Assembly: GCF_028993575.1 (NCBI RefSeq) | Contig: NZ_CP118615.1 | Location: forward strand, 4,369,001-4,433,000 | Direction: 5' to 3' | Origin: Micromonospora cathayae | Lineage (GTDB): Bacteria > Actinomycetota > Actinomycetes > Mycobacteriales > Micromonosporaceae | Length of the DNA: 64,000 nucleotides | Shown here: positions 50,585 through 60,071 of the stretch, in pieces | Layout of the letters: each line of letters begins with the position of its first letter | How positions within the stretch are numbered: position 1 is the stretch's first letter | The notes under the pieces: model-generated | The model's database searches: none | What the model was told of the DNA's origin: nothing | The model's input: the letters and a program-made list of their open reading frames with translations, nothing else | Translations under genes and position numbers: made by a program

Positions 50585-51300
50585 CAGCCGTCCAGGTGCC
50601 GGTAGACGGTGGCCCGGGAGACGCCGAGCCGGGTCGCGATCTGCTCCACCGAATGCGATCCGGCGGCGTGCATCCGCCGGGCGGCGGCGATCTGGTCGCC
50701 GCTCATCGCACGTGGCCGACCGGCCCGCCGGGGCGTCGGCGCGGACTCGACGGCGGCCGGACCGTCGAACAGCCGACGTATCCCGTCGAGGATGTCCGCC
50801 CGGAGCACCTCGTCCGACACGTCCTGGAAGAACACCACCGGATCGGAGCACATGGCGATCGCCTGGCTGGCCCGTACCTGCCCGCGCCGGTCGGCGTCCG
50901 GCCCGGCGACGACCTCGTTCGCGTGCAGCGCGATCCGGATCAACCGTTGGTACGTCGGCCCTCGGGAGATCATCCGGAGGTCGTGGAACAGCATGCCCAG
51001 CGGCCGGCGGTGGGTGAGCAGGACGTCCACCCAGCCGGCCAGCACCGCCCACCGGGCGCGGTCCGGCGGCAGCTGCCCGGCGTCGGCCAGCAGCCCCTCC
51101 AGCCCGGCCAGCATCGGCTCGACCAGGTCCTCCAGCAGGTGCTGCTTGGTGGGGAAGTGGTACAGGATCGCCGCCTTGGTCAGCCGCAGCCGGTCGGCGA
51201 TCTGGCGCAGGCTGGTGCGCTGGTAACCGTGCTCGGCGAACAGGTCCAGAGCGGCCCGCAGGATCCTGGTCCGGGTGTCGTCGGTCGGTTGCGCGTCCAC
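50584..51300 (-). CDS. TetR family regulator with extra C-terminal helix-turn-helix
   Basis: The 238-residue protein has an N-terminal TetR HTH (TSLRQIADRLRLTKAAILYHF), a helical ligand domain, and after RRAGRPRAM a second HTH of resolvase/Hin type (QIAAARRMHAAGSHSVEQIATRLGVSRATVYRHL; last 40 residues). It is divergent to an ABC exporter, its likely target. No clear ribosome site precedes GTG 51300. The second HTH could widen or bridge operator binding. Confidence 0.85.
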   Translation of the reverse strand: MDAQPTDDTRTRILRAALDLFAEHGYQRTSLRQIADRLRLTKAAILYHFPTKQHLLEDLVEPMLAGLEGLLADAGQLPPDRARWAVLAGWVDVLLTHRRPLGMLFHDLRMISRGPTYQRLIRIALHANEVVAGPDADRRGQVRASQAIAMCSDPVVFFQDVSDEVLRADILDGIRRLFDGPAAVESAPTPRRAGRPRAMSGDQIAAARRMHAAGSHSVEQIATRLGVSRATVYRHLDG

Positions 51301-51353
51301 CGGGGAAGGATAGCCGGCCGGCTGACCGGTGATCGGGAATCCGGGAGCGGATC

Positions 51354-51370
51354 ACTTACCATCGGTCAGT
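51354..51370. promoter_or_regulatory. Candidate TetR operator
   Basis: ACTTACC-ATC-GGTCAGT is an inverted repeat with one mismatch, in the 113-base gap between the divergent TetR and exporter genes, 44 bases before the ATPase start. A second short inverted pair GTCA/TGAC partly overlaps it. Confidence 0.6.
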
Positions 51371-51413
51371 ACAGTGACATCCGTCGGCACACCCGAAGCC
51401 CACAGGAGGCGTC

Positions 51414-52328
51414 ATGGCCGTCATCTCGGTCGGCGACCTGGTCAAGACCTTCGGCAGCACCCGGGCCCTGGACGGGCTCGACCTGCGCGTCGAGGCGGGG
51501 GAGGTGCACGGGTTCCTCGGCCCGAACGGCTCCGGCAAGTCCACCACCATCCGGGTGCTGCTCGGGCTGCTCCGCTGGGACTCCGGGACCGTCCGGCTGT
51601 TCGACGCCGACCCGTGGCGCGACGCGGTGACCCTGCACCGCCGGCTCGCGTACGTGCCCGGCGACGTCAACCTCTGGCCGAACCTCTCCGGCGGCGAGGC
51701 CATCGACCTGCTCGGCAGCCTGCGCGGCGGGCTGGACCGGCGTCGCCGCGACGAGCTGCTCGACCGTTTCGACCTCGACCCGACCAAGAAGTGCCGCACC
51801 TACTCCAAGGGCAACCGGCAGAAGGTGGCGATCGTCGCGGCCCTCGCCTCGGACGTCGCGCTGCACATCCTCGACGAGCCGACCTCCGGTCTCGACCCGC
51901 TGATGGAGGCGGTGTTCCAGGACGAGATCCGACGGATCAAGGCGGCCGGCGGCACGGTGCTGCTCTCCAGTCACGTGCTCGCCGAGGTCGAGGCGCTCTG
52001 CGACCGGGTCAGCATCATCCGCGCGGGACGCACCGTCGAGTCCGGCACCCTCGCGCAACTGCGCCACCTCACCCGGACGGCGGTCACCGTCGAGACCGAA
52101 CGCCCGGTCACCGGCCTGGACACCCTCGCCGGGGTGGACCAGGTCCGGCAGGTCGACGGTCGGCTCCACCTGGAGGCCGACCCCGCGCACCTCGACGCCG
52201 TGCTCGGCCACCTGATCCGGTTCGGCGTGCGGTCGCTGACCAGTGCCCCACCCACCCTGGAAGAGCTGTTCCTGCGCCACTACGGCGACCACGCCGGCAC
52301 CGCGCCCGTCCCGGCGGGCCGGCGGTGA
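51414..52328 (+). CDS. ABC exporter ATPase
   Basis: The 304-residue protein has Walker [10 protein letters not shown], a [15 protein letters not shown] signature, Walker [14 protein letters not shown] and a switch His in SSHV. This type pairs with an integral-membrane exporter of drug, lipid or unknown toxin type. AGGAGGCGTC precedes the ATG. Its stop overlaps the next gene's GTG start. Likely regulated by the TetR protein encoded divergently. Confidence 0.9.
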   Translation: MAVISVGDLVKTFGSTRALDGLDLRVEAGEVHGFLGPNGSGKSTTIRVLLGLLRWDSGTVRLFDADPWRDAVTLHRRLAYVPGDVNLWPNLSGGEAIDLLGSLRGGLDRRRRDELLDRFDLDPTKKCRTYSKGNRQKVAIVAALASDVALHILDEPTSGLDPLMEAVFQDEIRRIKAAGGTVLLSSHVLAEVEALCDRVSIIRAGRTVESGTLAQLRHLTRTAVTVETERPVTGLDTLAGVDQVRQVDGRLHLEADPAHLDAVLGHLIRFGVRSLTSAPPTLEELFLRHYGDHAGTAPVPAGRR

Positions 52329-53950
52329 ACGCCCGCACCGGCACCGGCCGGCTGGTCCACCTGGTGCTGCGCCGCGACCGGGTCCGGATCGCCGTCTGGG
52401 TGCTCGGCACCCCCGTCCTGGCCGCCGCGCTCGCCGGCAGCGTCACCGGCCTGTACCGCAGCGAACAGGACCGGGTCACGTACGCCGGCACCGCCGCCGC
52501 CAGCCTGGTCGCCCGGGCGTTCAACGGGCCGGTCGCCGGGCCGAGCACCGGCTCGGTGGTCTTCGCCGAGTCGTACCTCACCCTGGCCGTCCTCACCGCG
52601 CTGCTGAGCACCTTCGCGGTGGTGCGGCACACCCGGCAGAACGAGGAGACCGGGCGGGCCGAGCTGCTCGGTGCCGCCGTCGTCGGCCGGTACGCGCTGC
52701 TCACCGCCGCGCTCGGCGTGACCGTCGCGGTCAACCTGGTCACCGCGGCGCTGCTCGCCCTGGCCCTGGTCGGCGGTGGGCTCCCGGTCGCCGGGTCGGT
52801 CGCCACCGGTGCCGCCGTCGCCACGGTCGGCGTCTCCTTCGCGGCCGTCGCGGCGGTGGCCGCCCAGCTCTCCGGCACCTCCCGGGGCGCCAACGCGCTC
52901 GCCGCGGCGGCCGTCGGGGTGTCCTTCGTGCTGCGCGCCGCCGGAGACGTGTCCGGTGACACCACCCCGGACGGGCTCCGGGTGGTCAGCGCCTGGCCGT
53001 CCTGGCTGTCCCCGCTCGGCTGGGCCACCCTGATCCGCCCGTACGGCGGCGAGCGGTGGTGGGTCCTGCTGCTTCCGCTGGCCCTGCTGGTCACGGCGGT
53101 GCTGGCGGCGTACCGGCTGACCGGGCGACGGGACCTCGGTGCGGGCCTGTTCGCCACCCGGCGCGGCCCGGCCCGGGCGTCCCGGCGGCTGCTCAGCCCG
53201 TTCGGGCTGGCCTGGCGGCTGCAACGCCCCGCCCTGCTCGGCTGGGCGGTCGGCGTGGCGGTGCTCGGCTTCGGCATGGGACTCGCCGCCGACGAGGTGG
53301 AGAACATGGTGGGGGAGAACGCGGCGGCGGCCGAGGTGATCGCGCAGCTCGGCGGCGGGGCGAACCTGGTCGACGCGTACCTGACCGCGATGCTGGGGAT
53401 CTTCGCGCTGACCATCGGCGGGTACGTCGTCCAGGCGATGCTGCGGACCCGTACCGAGGAGACCGACGGCACCCTGGAGGCGCTGCTCGCCACCGCCGTG
53501 GGCCGGTCCCGCTGGCTGGCCGGTCACCTGTCCACCGCCCTGGTCGGCGCGCTGCTGCTGATCGTGCTGGCCGGGGTGTCCACCGGGCTCGGCTACGCCA
53601 TGGTCGCCGGGGACCCGGCCGGCCGGGTGGGTGAGCTGGCCGGGGCGGCGCTGGTCCGGTTCCCGGCGCTGCTGGTGCTCGCCGGGGTGGTCGTGCTGCT
53701 GTTCGGGCTGCTGCCGCGCTGGGCGGTACCGCTGTCCTGGGGCGCGCTGATCGTGTTCCTGCTGCTCGGCCAGCTCGGCGCGGTACTGGACCTGCCGCAG
53801 GCGCTGCTGGACGTCTCCCCGTACACGCACGTTCCGGCGCTGCCCTCGGCGGAGGTCGCGGTGCTGCCGCTGGCCGTGCTGACTGCCGTGGCGGTGGCGC
53901 TGCTGGCCGCCGGCCTGACCGGCTTCCGCCGCCGCGACCTGACCCCCTGA
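52325..53950 (+). CDS. ABC exporter membrane subunit
   Basis: The 541-residue protein starts at GTG 52325 inside the ATPase stop. It has about twelve predicted helices in two similar halves; [26 protein letters not shown] recurs as [26 protein letters not shown], so it is a fused duplicate permease. Such fused ABC-2 type subunits pair with a single ATPase. Substrate unknown. Confidence 0.87.
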   Translation: MNARTGTGRLVHLVLRRDRVRIAVWVLGTPVLAAALAGSVTGLYRSEQDRVTYAGTAAASLVARAFNGPVAGPSTGSVVFAESYLTLAVLTALLSTFAVVRHTRQNEETGRAELLGAAVVGRYALLTAALGVTVAVNLVTAALLALALVGGGLPVAGSVATGAAVATVGVSFAAVAAVAAQLSGTSRGANALAAAAVGVSFVLRAAGDVSGDTTPDGLRVVSAWPSWLSPLGWATLIRPYGGERWWVLLLPLALLVTAVLAAYRLTGRRDLGAGLFATRRGPARASRRLLSPFGLAWRLQRPALLGWAVGVAVLGFGMGLAADEVENMVGENAAAAEVIAQLGGGANLVDAYLTAMLGIFALTIGGYVVQAMLRTRTEETDGTLEALLATAVGRSRWLAGHLSTALVGALLLIVLAGVSTGLGYAMVAGDPAGRVGELAGAALVRFPALLVLAGVVVLLFGLLPRWAVPLSWGALIVFLLLGQLGAVLDLPQALLDVSPYTHVPALPSAEVAVLPLAVLTAVAVALLAAGLTGFRRRDLTP

Positions 53951-54009
53951 CCCGGAGCTGCCCGCCGGCCCCACCCTCACCGGTGCCGACCGGGGGCTAC
54001 GGTGGGCGG

Positions 54010-54777
54010 GTGGCAGGCAGCGACGACGTACCCGTGCTGGCGGACGAGGATCCGGTGGCCGTCGCCGTGGTGCGGGCGATCCGCACCGGCGACCTCGCCA
54101 CGCTGCGGCGACTGCTGGCAGCGGATCCGGACCTGGTCCACGCCCGGATCGGTGTTCCCGACGGTCGCCCCGGCAGTGCGGTGTCCAGGACCCTGCTGCA
54201 CGTGGCGGCCGACTGGCCGGGGCACTACCCGAACGGGGCGGCCACCGTCGCCGTGCTGGTGGCGGCCGGTGCCGACGTCGACGCGCGGGCCGTCGGCGCG
54301 CACACCGAGACACCACTGCACTGGGCCGCCAGCAGCGGCGACGTCGAGGTGCTCGACGCGCTGCTGGACGCCGGCGCGGACATCGACGCGGCGGGCGCGG
54401 TCGTCGGCGGAGGTACCCCGTTGGACGACGCGACCGCGTTCGCGCAGTGGCGAACGGCGCATCGCCTGGTCGAGCGTGGCGCGCACCCGACGTTGTGGCA
54501 CGCGGCGACGCTCGGTCTCCTCGACCGCCTGCGCGCTGACCTCGCCCGGCCCCACCCGCCGGATCCCGCCGAGGTCAGCGCAGCGTTGTGGGGGGCCTGC
54601 CACGGCGGTCAGCAGCGGGCCGCCGGGTACCTGCTCGACCACGGCGCGGACCTGAACTGGATTCCGGCCTGGGAACCGCTGACGCCGCTGGACGCCGCGA
54701 CCCGCAGCGGTGCCGTCGCCCTCGCCGACTGGCTGCGGGCCCGCGGGGCCAGGTCCGCCGCCGGGTCGACGCCGTAG
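54010..54777 (+). CDS. Ankyrin-repeat protein
   Basis: About 255 residues from GTG 54010 (GTG 53983 also in frame). It contains about four ankyrin-like repeats with motifs RTLLHVAAD, ETPLHWAASSGDVEVLDALLDAGADID and LTPLDAATRSGAVALADWL. No signal peptide or helix, so cytosolic. A protein-binding scaffold; partner not evident. Confidence 0.85.
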   Translation: MAGSDDVPVLADEDPVAVAVVRAIRTGDLATLRRLLAADPDLVHARIGVPDGRPGSAVSRTLLHVAADWPGHYPNGAATVAVLVAAGADVDARAVGAHTETPLHWAASSGDVEVLDALLDAGADIDAAGAVVGGGTPLDDATAFAQWRTAHRLVERGAHPTLWHAATLGLLDRLRADLARPHPPDPAEVSAALWGACHGGQQRAAGYLLDHGADLNWIPAWEPLTPLDAATRSGAVALADWLRARGARSAAGSTP

Positions 54778-54782
54778 GGCCG

Positions 54783-55517
54783 TCAGGAAGGAGCGGCGCC
54801 CTGCCCGTCGAGGATCGCGTGGAAGCGTTCCTCGGCCAGGTCGAGCTGGGCGAAGATGTGCTCCTTGACGGGTGCGGAGAGCGGGGTGTCCGGCCGGGCG
54901 ATAAGCTCGCGCAGCACCGGGACCAGCGGCCGGTACTTGCGGGCCGACGAGGTGACCTTCGGGCCCACGGTGTGGATCACGCCGACGCCGTTGTCGGTGA
55001 AGTCGGAGATCTTGATGACCCGGGCCCAGGGTTCGGCGTCCAGGCTGGCCGCGACGTGTTCCCGGTACTGCGTGTGCCGGTCGCGGTCCGGGTCCCAGCG
55101 CGGGTTGGTGACCGCCGCGACGAGCCGGGCCACCCGTGCCCCGAACCGTCCGGCGAGCACGTCGAGGGCGGCGCGCACCGGGTCGACGCCGTCCGGGACG
55201 TCGCCGGCCAACTCGGCTGGGTGGTCCTCCACCGCGTCGTGCAGCAACCCGGCCACGATCACGTCCACGTCGCGTACCTGGTAGTGGTGCATCATCCGGA
55301 TCGCCACCCGCAGCAGGTGGTTCAGGTAGGGCTCGCGGACCCGCCGGTCGTCGCGGTGCAGGTCGGCGGCGAGGTCGAGGGCCTCGGTCAGCCGGCGCTG
55401 CGCCGCCGGCTCGAAGGTGAGCGTCTCCAGCCGGAAGCGTTCCAGCAGGCCGGGCTCGCCGTGGATCTCCGTGATCGCGTGCATCGGCATGCTGCCCAGG
55501 TACGGGGGGAAATCCAT
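54783..55517 (-). CDS. HD-domain phosphohydrolase-like protein (RelA/SpoT HD type)
   Basis: The 244-residue protein starts at ATG 55517. An HD domain with HLLRVAIRMMHHYQVRD, the metal pair in GLLHDAVED, and IKISDFTDNG is like the hydrolase part of RelA/SpoT and small alarmone hydrolases. No synthetase, TGS or ACT domain. It may hydrolyse (p)ppGpp or a different nucleotide; proof is lacking. Confidence 0.82.
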   Translation of the reverse strand: MDFPPYLGSMPMHAITEIHGEPGLLERFRLETLTFEPAAQRRLTEALDLAADLHRDDRRVREPYLNHLLRVAIRMMHHYQVRDVDVIVAGLLHDAVEDHPAELAGDVPDGVDPVRAALDVLAGRFGARVARLVAAVTNPRWDPDRDRHTQYREHVAASLDAEPWARVIKISDFTDNGVGVIHTVGPKVTSSARKYRPLVPVLRELIARPDTPLSAPVKEHIFAQLDLAEERFHAILDGQGAAPS

Positions 55518-55582
55518 GGGTCACTTATATCGGATCGGGTGCGGCGGCCCGGCCGGGGCTCGCCGTCGCCCTGTTGACGGAC

Positions 55583-55620
55583 GGGGCCGGTGGTGACCCT
55601 GACGGATCACCACCGGCCCC
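55583..55620 (-). terminator. Hairpin terminator after the dual-domain pectate lyase
   Basis: GGGGCCGGTGGTGA pairs perfectly with TCACCACCGGCCCC over a 10-nt loop, 48 bases past the lyase stop. Confidence 0.7.
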
Positions 55621-55668
55621 GGCGCGGTGGGACGGGGGACGGGAGACACCGCCCCACCGGGGGAAGGG

Positions 55669-58209
55669 TCAGACGGTGATCCGGCCCGCGCCCGCACCCG
55701 CGGTCACCGACGCCTTCACGGCGGTGGCGGCCTCCAGGGTGTACGGGTACGGGATGGCGGCCACGTCGCCGGCGCTCTCCGGGGTGCCGGAGTTGACGAA
55801 GTGGTTGTTGCGCTGGACCAGGTCGCCCGGGTCCGACTCGGCGTAGCCGACCGCGGTCGGCCGGGTCACGTTCTCGAAGTAGTTCCCCTCGACCAGCACG
55901 CCCGCGCCCATGGTGGAGGCGACGCCGTAGTCCGCGCCGAAGTAGTAGTTGTTGAACACGTGCACCGGGTCACCGAAGCGCACCCGGGGGTGGCGCTCCT
56001 TGCTGCCGTCGAACCAGTTGTGGTGGTAGGTGACCCGCAGGTGCCCGATGTCGGCGGTGTGCCCGTCGTCGTGGCCGAGCAGCATGCTCTTGGTGTGGTT
56101 CATGACCCGGTTCCACGAGACGGTGACGAAGTCGGACTCCCGCTTCACGTCGACCGCGCCGTCGTAGCCGCCGTCGAAGGTGTTGTGGTCGACCCAGACG
56201 TTCGTCGAGCCCTGCACGTTGATCGCGTCGTCGTCCCAGCCCCGGAAGGTGAGGTTGCGGATGATGACGTTGCGCGCGCCGCTGACGTTCAGCCCGTTGT
56301 CCAGGGTGGCGTTACCGCCCACCCCGAGCACGGTCTTGTTGGACCGGACGTCGTTCATCTTGTCCGGCATGGTCAGCGAGCCCTGCACCCGGATGGTCAG
56401 CGGCGCGTCCTCCTCGAGGGCGTCGGCGAGGGCCTGGCCGTCGGTGACGGTCACGGTCGCGCCGCCGGCCCCGCCGGTGGTACCGCCGTTCTGGGTGGCC
56501 CAGCCGACCGGGCCGGTGGCCGGCGGGGTGGTCGGCGGCGGCGTGGTGGCCGGGGGAGTGGTCGGCGGCGGGGTGCTGGCCGGCGGGGTGGTGGGCCCGC
56601 CGGGCAGCCCGACCTTGCCGACGCCGGCCTGTGCGGTGACCACCGCCTTGGTGTCGCAGGCGGTGCCGATGCTGTACGGGTACGGCGGGTTGGCGACGCT
56701 GCCGCCGGTCTGGCCGGCGCCGGAGTTGACCAGGCAGTTGTTCCGGGCCACCAGTCGCCCGTCACCCGAGGAGCCCTCGCCCAGGTGGTACGGGTCGTCG
56801 ACGTTCTCGAAGTAGTTGCCCTCGACGATGACCCCGGCGTCCTCGGTGGAGGCGACCCCGTAGTTGCCGGTGTTCAGGTAGTAGTTGCTGTATACGTGCA
56901 CCTGGTCGCCGAAGCGGACCCGCGGGTTGCGCTGGTTGGTGTCGTCGAAGAAGTTGTGGTGGTAGCTGACCTTGAGCCGGCCGACGTCCTGGGCGGCGTT
57001 GCCGTCGTCGTGGCCGAGCAGCATGTTCTTGTCGGTGCCGTCGGCGTGGTTGAAGGAGACCGTCACGTACGACGAGCCGCGCTTGATGTCGACGCCGCCA
57101 TCGTTGCCGGTGGTCCAGGTGTTGTGGTCGATCCAGACGTGGTGGGAGAACATCTGCACGTTGATCGCGTCGTCGGCCCAGTTCCGGAAGTTCAGGTTCC
57201 GGATGATCACGTTGTGCACGGCGTTGGCCGGCGGGCTGGTGATCGCGTCGCTGAGCGGCAGACCGATGTTGAGGCCGCCGCCGGTGAAACCGGAGTTCGC
57301 GCCGAGGCCAACGATGGTCTTGTCCGAGGTGACCTCGTGCATCGGGCCGGGCAGCGCGATCATGCCGCTGACCTGGATGACCTTCGGTCCGGCCGAGGCG
57401 GCTTCGGTGACGAACTGACTGGCGGTGGTGACGGTGACGGTCGGGCCGCCCGCGCCGCCGGTGGTGCCGGCCTGGCCCCAGGCGTCCACCGAGGCCCAGC
57501 CGTCGGCGACGTTCGGGCCCGGGTTGCCGGTGGGCGTCGGGCCGGGCGTGGTCGGGCCCGGGGTGGTGGGCGTCGGGGTGACCCCGCCGCCGGAGGTGAC
57601 CTGTACGGTGTCGAACTCGGCGCTGGCGTTGAAGGTCGCCACGCCGATCCGGCCGGTGGCGTACCGGGTGTCGGTCGCCTCGGTGAGCAGGGTGCCGTCG
57701 ACGTACCCCCTGAGGGAGTTGCCGGCGACGTCCAGCCGGACCGTGTAGGTGGTGCCGGTGGCGACCGTCAGCGGAGCGCTGTCCAGCGTGGTGGAGGAAC
57801 CGCCGGCCAGGCTCTTGAGTTCGACGGTGTTGTTGCTGCGCAGGGCCAGGTAGTAGTAGCTGGTGTTGCTCTGGGCGCGGGCCAGTAGCGCGACGAACCG
57901 GTTGCTGCCGTTGAAGGCGGTCGGTTTGACGGTGGCCTGCACCGAGTAGTCGGTCCAGCCCGCCGTGCCGGCGAGGGACCGGGCGTCGCTGCTGGTGCCG
58001 GTCTGCCGGTAGGTCTGGGCGGCCACCGACCAGCTTCCGCCGGACGGGGTCCAGCCGGTGGAGTTGCCGTCGGCGAAGTCGTCGGAGAACAGGGTGTCGG
58101 CGTAGGCGGTGGCGCCCATGCCGAGGGCGAGGGTGACCGCGGTGAGCGCGGCCCCGATCGCGACGAGCAGGCCCCGGCGGTGTCGGCGCCAGGTGGTGTT
58201 CCGGTTCAC
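55669..58209 (-). CDS. Secreted pectate lyase with two PL1 catalytic domains
   Basis: The 846-residue protein starts at GTG 58209 behind GAGGAGG. Signal peptide to about residue 37, a concanavalin-like beta-sandwich (38-205), a Pro/Thr linker, a first PL1 domain (about 235-540, catalytic-site NPRVRFGD near residue 429), a second linker and a second PL1 domain (580-846, HPRVRFGD near 742). Both have the WIDHNT/WVDHNT and VDIKRGSS/VDVKRESD motifs. PL1 enzymes cut polygalacturonate by Ca2+-dependent beta-elimination. The two domains may cut different methylation patterns. Confidence 0.9.
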   Translation of the reverse strand: MNRNTTWRRHRRGLLVAIGAALTAVTLALGMGATAYADTLFSDDFADGNSTGWTPSGGSWSVAAQTYRQTGTSSDARSLAGTAGWTDYSVQATVKPTAFNGSNRFVALLARAQSNTSYYYLALRSNNTVELKSLAGGSSTTLDSAPLTVATGTTYTVRLDVAGNSLRGYVDGTLLTEATDTRYATGRIGVATFNASAEFDTVQVTSGGGVTPTPTTPGPTTPGPTPTGNPGPNVADGWASVDAWGQAGTTGGAGGPTVTVTTASQFVTEAASAGPKVIQVSGMIALPGPMHEVTSDKTIVGLGANSGFTGGGLNIGLPLSDAITSPPANAVHNVIIRNLNFRNWADDAINVQMFSHHVWIDHNTWTTGNDGGVDIKRGSSYVTVSFNHADGTDKNMLLGHDDGNAAQDVGRLKVSYHHNFFDDTNQRNPRVRFGDQVHVYSNYYLNTGNYGVASTEDAGVIVEGNYFENVDDPYHLGEGSSGDGRLVARNNCLVNSGAGQTGGSVANPPYPYSIGTACDTKAVVTAQAGVGKVGLPGGPTTPPASTPPPTTPPATTPPPTTPPATGPVGWATQNGGTTGGAGGATVTVTDGQALADALEEDAPLTIRVQGSLTMPDKMNDVRSNKTVLGVGGNATLDNGLNVSGARNVIIRNLTFRGWDDDAINVQGSTNVWVDHNTFDGGYDGAVDVKRESDFVTVSWNRVMNHTKSMLLGHDDGHTADIGHLRVTYHHNWFDGSKERHPRVRFGDPVHVFNNYYFGADYGVASTMGAGVLVEGNYFENVTRPTAVGYAESDPGDLVQRNNHFVNSGTPESAGDVAAIPYPYTLEAATAVKASVTAGAGAGRITV

Positions 58210-58286
58210 GGAACCTCCTCGGGGTGGTGTTTGCCCTGGTGGGGCGACTGCATGACCAAGGCATCGACGAAGATCGATGTCCTGGG

Positions 58287-58320
58287 CCCGGGTCGGCCCG
58301 GGGACGCGGGCCGACCCGGG
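58287..58320 (-). terminator. Hairpin terminator after the second pectate lyase
   Basis: CCCGGGTCGGCCCG pairs perfectly with its complement over a 6-nt loop (GGGACG), directly after the stop at 58325. Confidence 0.8.
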
Positions 58321-58324
58321 GGTC

Positions 58325-59953
58325 CTAGAAGCCGATCTTCCCGGTGCCGGCGCCGGCGGTGACGACCGCCTTCACGCTGGCCGGGTCGGTCAGCTGGTAC
58401 GGGTAGAACGTGCTCGGCTCGGTGACCGTGCCACCGGCGTCACCGGGCTCGCTGGTGCCGACCAGCACGTTGTTCCGGGCGACCATCCGCCCCCGGCTGC
58501 CGGAGTAGCTGACCGTCCACGGCACCTCGACGTCCTCGAAGTAGTTGCCCTCGACCACGCAGCCCGAGTTGAGCTGGCAGGCCACCCCGGCGTCGGTGTT
58601 GTAGACGTAGTAGTTGTTGAACACGTGCACCGGGTCGCCGAACCGTACCCGCGGATTGCGCTGCGGGGTCCGGTCGAACCAGTTGTGGTGGTACGTCACC
58701 CGCAGGTACCCGGTGTCCTGCGCGGCGTTGCTGTCGTCGTGCCCGAGCAGCATGTTCTTGGTGTGGTGGTGGGTGTGGTTCCACGACACCGTCACGTACG
58801 ACGAGCCACGCTTGATGTCGATCAGCCCGTCGTAGCCGGCGGACAGGTCGTTGTGGTCGATCCACACGTGGTGCGAGAACATCTGCACGTTGATCGCGTC
58901 GTCCGGGGTGTTCCGGAAGTTCAGGTTCCGGATGATCACGTTGTGCACCGCGTCGGCCGGCGGGCTGGTCACGTTGCTCACCGGCAGGCCGACGTTGAAG
59001 CCGCCGCCGGTGACCCCGGAGGACGCGCCGACACCGACGATGGTCTTGTCCGAGCTGACGTCGTGCATCGGCCCCGGCAGGGCGATCATCCCGCTCACCT
59101 TCACGGTCAGCGGACCGGGCGTGGCGATCGCGGTGAGCAGCTCGGCCGCGGTGTCCACGGTGACCGTCGGGCCGCCCGCCCCGCCGGTGGTGCCGTTCTG
59201 GCCGAGCGCGTTCACCGACGCGAACCCGATCGGCTTGCCCGGGTCGGTGGGCGGCTCCGTCGGCGGCAGCGACGGCGTCGGGGTCGGGCCGCCGGTCGGG
59301 GTACCGGTCGGCGGGGCGCCGCTGGCGGTGGCGACCGCCACGTCGTCGAAGGTGGCGCTGGCGTACGAGGTGGCCAGCCCGGCCCGCCCGGCGGCGAACG
59401 CGCTGTCGGTGGCCTGCACCACCAGTGCGCCGTTGAGGTAGCCGCGCAGCGAACTGCCGACCGCCTCCAGCTTGAGCGTGGACCAGGTGCCGACGACCAC
59501 GCCACCCGCGGCGGAGCCGAGCACCACCGGGTCACCGCCCGATCGCCGGACCAGTTGCACCCCGCCGCCGGCGGTGGCGACCAGCGCGTAGTAGCTGCTG
59601 CTGCTCTGCGCCCGGGCGATCACGCCGACGTGCCGGTTCGCGGCGGCGTAGGCGGTGGGCTTCACCCGGGCCTGTACGGCGTAGTCCGTCCAGGTGGACT
59701 GGCCGGCCAGGGCGCGGGCGTCGCTGCTGGTGCCGGACTGCCGGTAGGCCGGTGATCCGTCGGTCACCACCGACCAGCTTCCCCCGGACTTCGCCCAACC
59801 GGTCGCGTCCCCGTCGTCGAAGGTGTCGGTGAACAGGGTGTCGGCGTACGCCGTCGTGGTGCCGAACAGCACCGCGCCCGCGGCGAGCGCGCCGGCGGCC
59901 AGGACGGCGGCGACGCCTCTCGTCGGGCGGCCACGGATCGGACGTCGGTCCAT
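58325..59953 (-). CDS. Secreted pectate lyase, PL1
   Basis: The 542-residue protein starts at ATG 59953 behind GGAGG. Signal peptide to about 37, the same concanavalin-like beta-sandwich as the neighbouring lyase (38-205), a Pro/Thr linker (about 210-235), and one PL1 domain (about 240-542) with WIDHNDLSAGYDG, NPRVRFGD and YFEDVEVPW motifs. It is close to the first PL1 domain of the dual enzyme (paralogue). Two cysteines in CQLNSGC differ from it. Confidence 0.9.
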   Translation of the reverse strand: MDRRPIRGRPTRGVAAVLAAGALAAGAVLFGTTTAYADTLFTDTFDDGDATGWAKSGGSWSVVTDGSPAYRQSGTSSDARALAGQSTWTDYAVQARVKPTAYAAANRHVGVIARAQSSSSYYALVATAGGGVQLVRRSGGDPVVLGSAAGGVVVGTWSTLKLEAVGSSLRGYLNGALVVQATDSAFAAGRAGLATSYASATFDDVAVATASGAPPTGTPTGGPTPTPSLPPTEPPTDPGKPIGFASVNALGQNGTTGGAGGPTVTVDTAAELLTAIATPGPLTVKVSGMIALPGPMHDVSSDKTIVGVGASSGVTGGGFNVGLPVSNVTSPPADAVHNVIIRNLNFRNTPDDAINVQMFSHHVWIDHNDLSAGYDGLIDIKRGSSYVTVSWNHTHHHTKNMLLGHDDSNAAQDTGYLRVTYHHNWFDRTPQRNPRVRFGDPVHVFNNYYVYNTDAGVACQLNSGCVVEGNYFEDVEVPWTVSYSGSRGRMVARNNVLVGTSEPGDAGGTVTEPSTFYPYQLTDPASVKAVVTAGAGTGKIGF

Positions 59954-59985
59954 CGCATCCTCCAGGTGGTGGGAAGGGGTGGGGT

Positions 59986-60026
59986 GGGTGGGCCGCCGCG
60001 CGGAGCGCGGGCGCGACGGCCCACCC
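59986..60026 (-). terminator. Hairpin terminator after the third pectate lyase
   Basis: GGGTGGGCCGCCGCGC pairs with GCGCGACGGCCCACCC (one mismatch) over a 9-nt loop, downstream of the stop at 60072. Confidence 0.75.
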
Positions 60027-60071
60027 GACGGGCGGGCACGTGCTGGGGGCGGCCCGCCCGGCTCGGAGGTG

